From Nanobdellota archaeon (GTDB lineage Archaea > Nanobdellota > Nanobdellia > Pacearchaeales > GW2011-AR1), in assembly GCA_024654565.1 (NCBI GenBank), contig JANLHM010000009.1, positions 89,945 through 153,944 on the forward strand: a DNA stretch of 64,000 bases. The letters run 5' to 3'. Each line of letters starts with the position of its first letter. The stretch's first letter is position 1. The translations under genes and the position numbers were made by a program. Below, piece after piece: positions 59,821 to 64,000 of the stretch. A model generated the notes under the pieces. The model had not been told where the DNA came from. It saw nothing but the letters and a program-made list of their open reading frames with translations, and did not search any database.

Positions 59821-60118
59821 TTGAATAATTTTTAAGAAATAAAACCTCCTTCAACCCCATTTTAAAGTTATATGATTTAACATAAATTTCAAATAAAGGA
59901 CAGACTTTTGAATAAATTTCTTTAAAATAAATTTTTAACAAATTAAATCTATCATTATGGTTTTTAGGAAGCCTTCTTATTTCCCCATAAATTAAATAGT
60001 CACAGAAAATAACAATAGACTTGAAAAAGTCACTTGCTGAAGCATTAAATCTTTTTTTTATTAAATTATCCTCTCCAGAATCCATAAATTCTCTTGCATT
60101 TTCTAAAAGTCCTTCCAT
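59780..60118 (-). CDS. HEPN-domain protein, partner of the second MNT enzyme
   Basis: 112 residues, all helical: RFNASASDFFKSIVIFCDYLIY is the HEPN first helix pair, RRLPKNHNDRFNLL the polar turn with the R...H-like residues. TATA ATATATTA lies about 15-20 nt before ATG 60118. Toxin role by analogy. Confidence 0.72.
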   Translation of the reverse strand: MEGLLENAREFMDSGEDNLIKKRFNASASDFFKSIVIFCDYLIYGEIRRLPKNHNDRFNLLKIYFKEIYSKVCPLFEIYVKSYNFKMGLKEVLFLKNYSNELKRFIKNKKQF

Positions 60119-60322
60119 GTTAATACATTAATATATATTAGATTATTTAAATGTTTTTATTAATGCAATAACCAACACTCAAGATTATAAAAATCACAAC
60201 TAATACATTATCGCTAATGCTATTTTTACCTGAAGAAGAAAAAAGAATTAATTAAATAATTGGCAACCAATTAATTAACTACACAATCGCAGTAAGCTAC
60301 GGGTAAACCCTGGAGGAATAAT

Positions 60323-63300
60323 TTATACACACAAACCAGGATTATTTGAGCAAATTTTATCCACTAGTGAATTTAAGTTTGTTACAGTTTTGTTGAGTTC
60401 ATTGTTTTTGTTTTTAAGTTCAATATTTTCAACCCTCATTTTGGAGTTCTCTATTTTTAAGTCCTTTATTTCACCATTAATTTTAAGAGTGTCTTTACTT
60501 AAATCTAGGATTGATGAACTTGTTTTTTCATTAAGTTCATTTATTGCCTGAATTAATATTGGCGAGAAGTCTTCATAATTAAGTCTTAAATATCCATCAG
60601 TACCATTAACAACTAATTCTGGGAAAACTTTTTCTACCTCTTGAGCAATAAGTCCAAAATTAGTCTTATTGTTATAGAATGGACGAAGTTCTTTAGCTTT
60701 ATCATTCCATTTGAATTCTACTACCTTCAAATCTTTTAATTTTTCCAAAGACCCACTAAAATTAGAAGTAATATTTTTTAATCTTGAATCTGAAAAGTCA
60801 GCCATACAAGAGGCAGAAGCTCCACTACAAACGTCTTCACTTGCATAAATATACCCTGTAACTTCCAAATTATATCCAGGATTTGTCGTTCCGATGCCGA
60901 CATCGCCCTGAACTAAAAGCCCGTTACTTGGTGCTGTATTTGTTCCTGAATATGTCGCTCCGATAACTGCTCCACCTTCTACGTCTAAATTGTTTTGTGG
61001 CGCCGTCGTTCCAATACCAACGCCCGTGCCAGACCCAGAAATGAACATTGATGTAACAGAACCTATAACATCAAAACTATAATCGCCACCACTGTTAAAC
61101 ACCATTGAACCGTTTTTTACCCCAATTCCATAAGAATCAGACGGATTTGCCTCACTGTAAAGCAATAGCTGGTATTCACTGAAACTATCTAGATAACCAG
61201 TAGCAAAATTGTTACCAATAGTCAATTTACTACCAGGCGCCGTCGTTCCGATTCCCACTCTCCCACTAGTATCAATATATAATTTATCCGCACTTCCATT
61301 TGAACCTAGGCTTAAACCCCCATTTAATTGAGAATAAATTTGTGCATCATTTCCACTAACAGTCAACCTTCCAACAGGATATGCCGTGTTCCCCCACTCA
61401 AGATGGTTTGTTGAGTTTGTTCTAATATCTAACTTCGCCCCAGGTCCCGTCGTCCCGATGCCGACGTTGCCGTTAGGAGCAGTAATTGTCATTACTTCTA
61501 CTGGAGGGATATTTGTTGTTCCATTTTTAACAGCGAAAACCATATCTGCATAGCCATAACCTGTAACACTTGTTGTTCTTGTTCCAACAAATCCAAGCGG
61601 ATAATTTCCCCCATAATGTGCAAAATTAATACCAGCAAATCTATCAATGGCAACAGATGGATTGCTTATCTTTAAAAAATTAGGAGCATTTGTTAAGGTT
61701 GCTGTTGTGTCTGTTTTTTCTATTTCAAATATAGTATCCGGACTCGTCGTCCCGATGCCGACATTGCCGCCGTCTATTGTTACAGTTTCATAGTTTTCAC
61801 CATTACCCAAAGCTACTCGTCCATTTCCTGTCGCACCAAAATATGCAATTCCTCCAGTACTTTGAGCATACGCATAATTTGTACCATCGTCTGATGTTCT
61901 AAAATATCCACCATAAACTTCTAATTTCGCTTCCGGCCCCGTCGTCCCTATGCCGACGTTGCCGTCTTGTTGAATGGTCATTCTCACGTCCCCATCATCC
62001 AAAAATTTTAATTTATCGCCATCATTTCCATCATTATAAACTTCCCACTTTGTTATTGCGTTTTCTCTAAAATATATTCCAGAGTCTCCATCTGTAGCTG
62101 AATTTAATCCCAAATATGCACTGTCCGATGAATTTATATATAGAAGACCAATGCTCCCTACATTTGCCCCATTTACGTGAAGTTTAGTTGACGGCCCCGT
62201 CGTTCCGATGCCGACGTTGCCGGTCTCTGATATTCGTAACCTTTCCTGTACACTTGTCCCTCTAGTTGAGAACGCTAAATATGTATCACCATCTGCTGGC
62301 GAGTTAGTCCGTACTGCGCTAATTGTCGCAAATGTATCAGCACCGCCAGCACCATTAAAATTGAATAATATATTTGCGCCCGTATTCGCATTAGCATTCG
62401 GATTCAATAATTCCAATCCCGTAACAGTTGCTCCGGCGGAAGATTTACTTACCGATAGTTTCTGGTTTGGCGCCGTCGTCCCGATGCCGACGTTGCCGGT
62501 GTCTGTAATCCTCATTTGTTCCGTAATATACCCACCCGCAGTTTTTGTATGAAATGACATTATTCCTTTTTCAAGTCCATCGGTTGTATCGGTCATTTCC
62601 CCAATTATAGCTGATGTCAAAACTTGTTCTGAACCAGCATTTAATTGACTAAATCCAAATAAATTACTACCGCCAGCCAGTGAATTGCCAATGATTAAAC
62701 CGTCATCATCTACACCAGATACTATCATTGTTTTAATCCCATAATCACTACCTGCACCATAAATTTTATATGTCGGCGCCGTCGTTCCGATGCCGACGTT
62801 GCCGTTGACTAACATTGTCATTTTCTCAGCAAGAGTAGGACCTGTAACTGTCGTGAACCAACGGAATGCTTGATTCGTTGCGGGCTGGGCATCAAGATGT
62901 TGAAAATCAATGGTGCGTTGAGTTGCATCAATACGTCCGCCGAATATACCGCCAGTGACCGAATCATCAGCATAAAATTTAATTCCCGCACTAGTGCCGC
63001 TTGTATCCACAGACTCAATTCGTAGCACTTCCTGAGCTAATCCCGTAGTGGCTCCATTGTCTATGTGTAACTTCGCCCCCGGCGCTGTCGTTCCGATGCC
63101 GACGTTGCCGTCGTTTTGTATTCTCATCTTTTCCGACCACCCTGTGCCTGGATAAGTAGCGACTGTGCCAAATATCAAGCTTCTACTACTACCAGAAGCA
63201 CCCCAAGAAACATAACTATCACCAGCAACATTATCTAATATGATAAAATCAGACCCTTCTTTGTTTGCAATTGCTCCATTTACTTCTAGGGGTACCCCCG

Positions 63301-64000
63301 GTCCCGTCGTCCCGATGCCGATGTTGCCACCTTCGGTAATGACCATTTTTGCATAAGTCATGGCTGCCGTGCCCACAGGATATGGATTAGCACCAGCAGC
63401 CCCCACTGCAAAAACCATTGCTTCCCCCCCTACACCTGTAATATAGCGATGGAAAATGGAACTGGCCCGATAGTTACTACTGTCTATTCTGGAAAAAATT
63501 AGACCTCCACCTGTTGTATCCGCGCCGGAGGCGCTAGTATAAACCTCCAAAGGAGCTCCTGGTGTGGTCGTCCCGATGCCGACGTTGCCGTCTATTGCTG
63601 TCAAAATACTTGCCCCATTAGATGCTAAAACAGTTCCACCAGTATCAGAACCAATGTATGTTTTACTTCCAACAACACCAGAATACAGATACATCACATT
63701 GTCTACAGAGTTGTAATAAGTCCCCGGCTGCGAGCCCGAACCTGCCACACCATTGAAGTTAATAGATTGACCAGCATTAAGAGTCAATTCACCAGAAACA
63801 TGCAATTTTGTTGCCGGACTCGTCGTTCCGATGCCGACGTTGCCGGTATTTGAATTGACGAAGAAATCCGTCGTTCCGATGCTGAAATTGTAGTCGCCAA
63901 AGACGACGTTCTTGTCTGAACCTGTATACGGAACGTAGTCGGACAAATTCAAGGCCGAAACGTTCAAATTAGTAAGTCGTGAGCCGTCACCAACAAAATA
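60323..64000 (-). CDS. Repetitive fibre protein with S74 endosialidase chaperone (5' end outside window)
   Basis: At least 1225 residues; the frame stays open to the window end (YFVGDGSRLTNLNVSALNLS), so the start lies beyond 64000. The body is about 14 units each closing with GNVGIGTTxP at 40-110 residue spacing. Near the end DFSDSRLKNITSNF...FGLIAQEVEKVFPELV...LIQAINEL is the intramolecular chaperone of phage tail spikes (peptidase S74), which self-cleaves after trimerisation. A coiled coil and NNPGLCV finish it. Probable trimeric adhesin or fibre. GC content of the repeats is well above the neighbours. Confidence 0.88.
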   Translation of the reverse strand, partial: YFVGDGSRLTNLNVSALNLSDYVPYTGSDKNVVFGDYNFSIGTTDFFVNSNTGNVGIGTTSPATKLHVSGELTLNAGQSINFNGVAGSGSQPGTYYNSVDNVMYLYSGVVGSKTYIGSDTGGTVLASNGASILTAIDGNVGIGTTTPGAPLEVYTSASGADTTGGGLIFSRIDSSNYRASSIFHRYITGVGGEAMVFAVGAAGANPYPVGTAAMTYAKMVITEGGNIGIGTTGPGVPLEVNGAIANKEGSDFIILDNVAGDSYVSWGASGSSRSLIFGTVATYPGTGWSEKMRIQNDGNVGIGTTAPGAKLHIDNGATTGLAQEVLRIESVDTSGTSAGIKFYADDSVTGGIFGGRIDATQRTIDFQHLDAQPATNQAFRWFTTVTGPTLAEKMTMLVNGNVGIGTTAPTYKIYGAGSDYGIKTMIVSGVDDDGLIIGNSLAGGSNLFGFSQLNAGSEQVLTSAIIGEMTDTTDGLEKGIMSFHTKTAGGYITEQMRITDTGNVGIGTTAPNQKLSVSKSSAGATVTGLELLNPNANANTGANILFNFNGAGGADTFATISAVRTNSPADGDTYLAFSTRGTSVQERLRISETGNVGIGTTGPSTKLHVNGANVGSIGLLYINSSDSAYLGLNSATDGDSGIYFRENAITKWEVYNDGNDGDKLKFLDDGDVRMTIQQDGNVGIGTTGPEAKLEVYGGYFRTSDDGTNYAYAQSTGGIAYFGATGNGRVALGNGENYETVTIDGGNVGIGTTSPDTIFEIEKTDTTATLTNAPNFLKISNPSVAIDRFAGINFAHYGGNYPLGFVGTRTTSVTGYGYADMVFAVKNGTTNIPPVEVMTITAPNGNVGIGTTGPGAKLDIRTNSTNHLEWGNTAYPVGRLTVSGNDAQIYSQLNGGLSLGSNGSADKLYIDTSGRVGIGTTAPGSKLTIGNNFATGYLDSFSEYQLLLYSEANPSDSYGIGVKNGSMVFNSGGDYSFDVIGSVTSMFISGSGTGVGIGTTAPQNNLDVEGGAVIGATYSGTNTAPSNGLLVQGDVGIGTTNPGYNLEVTGYIYASEDVCSGASASCMADFSDSRLKNITSNFSGSLEKLKDLKVVEFKWNDKAKELRPFYNNKTNFGLIAQEVEKVFPELVVNGTDGYLRLNYEDFSPILIQAINELNEKTSSSILDLSKDTLKINGEIKDLKIENSKMRVENIELKNKNNELNKTVTNLNSLVDKICSNNPGLCV
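60880..63900 (-). repeat. About 14 dispersed GC-rich repeats in the fibre gene
   Basis: On the + strand GTCGTTCCGATGCCGACGTT (and close forms such as GTCGTCCCGATGCCGACG) recurs at roughly 60886, 61004, 61243, 61447, 61747, 61940, 62199, 62477, 62778, 63087, 63306, 63568, 63821 and 63868. Each encodes NVGIGTT. Bases agree far beyond what the amino acids require, pointing to recent copying or conversion among units. Confidence 0.85.

Noticed and set aside
1-64000. CRISPR array
   Set aside because: I saw no regularly spaced direct repeats with unique spacers; the only repeated arrays are the T-rich units at 19672 and the coding repeats of the fibre gene.

Overview
The window is about 64 kb of AT-rich DNA from an archaeon, most probably a DPANN lineage of the Pacearchaeota/Woesearchaeota kind. 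This placement is inferred from gene content, because there is no 16S rRNA here. Archaeal markers are eS24, eS31, eS28, eL24, eL7 (L7Ae), Spt4, the RNA polymerase subunit Rpo7, Kae1, Dph6 and a Fcf1-like PIN protein. Many genes start about 25 nt below a TATA box. Gene transfer from bacteria is suggested by DNA gyrase, a SUF system, an L,D-transpeptidase, an amidase_2 enzyme and a phage-like tail-fibre protein.

Region by region. 1-8818: iron-sulfur assembly (cysteine desulfurase, DUF1858 protein, [2Fe-2S] ferredoxin, SufB with two inteins, SufU, and a SufC fused to an N-terminal serine-protease domain), with a divergent Tat-exported L,D-transpeptidase inside. 8908-9908: a MNT/HEPN pair. 9939-17753: a one-direction island of about 15 mostly membrane, Cys- and Met-rich genes (Cu P-type ATPase, HMA protein, cupredoxin, DUF411 protein, membrane rhodanese and others). 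Three neighbouring products of this island end in the same MVGGC sequence. A divergent membrane-bound winged-helix regulator sits next to it, and two copies of one palindromic operator lie at island promoters. 18348-24292: two DsbA-like paralogues, small membrane proteins, an ATP-cone/nuclease, a dead DoxX-like gene, a SIMPL protein and a second membrane-anchored HTH regulator.

24405-37379: hisS with an adjacent tRNA-His, a GATase, Dph6, ScpA, a probable structured leader RNA, an amidase followed by a frameshifted ligase-like gene, a ribosome/RNA polymerase cluster, an HD hydrolase, KsgA, tRNA-Trp and several frameshifted genes. 37384-45032: gyrB, two zinc-ribbon proteins, an acidic protein and gyrA; both gyrase genes carry related HNH inteins. 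45240-50728: a small secreted protein, L7Ae-S28e-L24e, Kae1, a strongly translated Lys-rich mini-protein, DUF192, DUF167, a zinc peptidase and a YchF-like GTPase.

50779-64000: the cell-surface and accessory end. It holds membrane-anchored and glycosylatable surface proteins with a shared domain, and a LamG protein whose 5' end has been interrupted by a DUF3800 gene between 53-bp direct repeats. It also holds an AbiE-type toxin-antitoxin pair, a decayed copy of the LamG 5' region, another MNT/HEPN pair, and a large repetitive endosialidase-chaperone (S74) protein that runs off the window end.

The strongest candidates for something undescribed are the protease-SufC fusion, the MVGGC-tailed metal/thiol island with its own operator and membrane regulator, the riboswitch-like leader at 30084-30168, and the rearranged surface locus.
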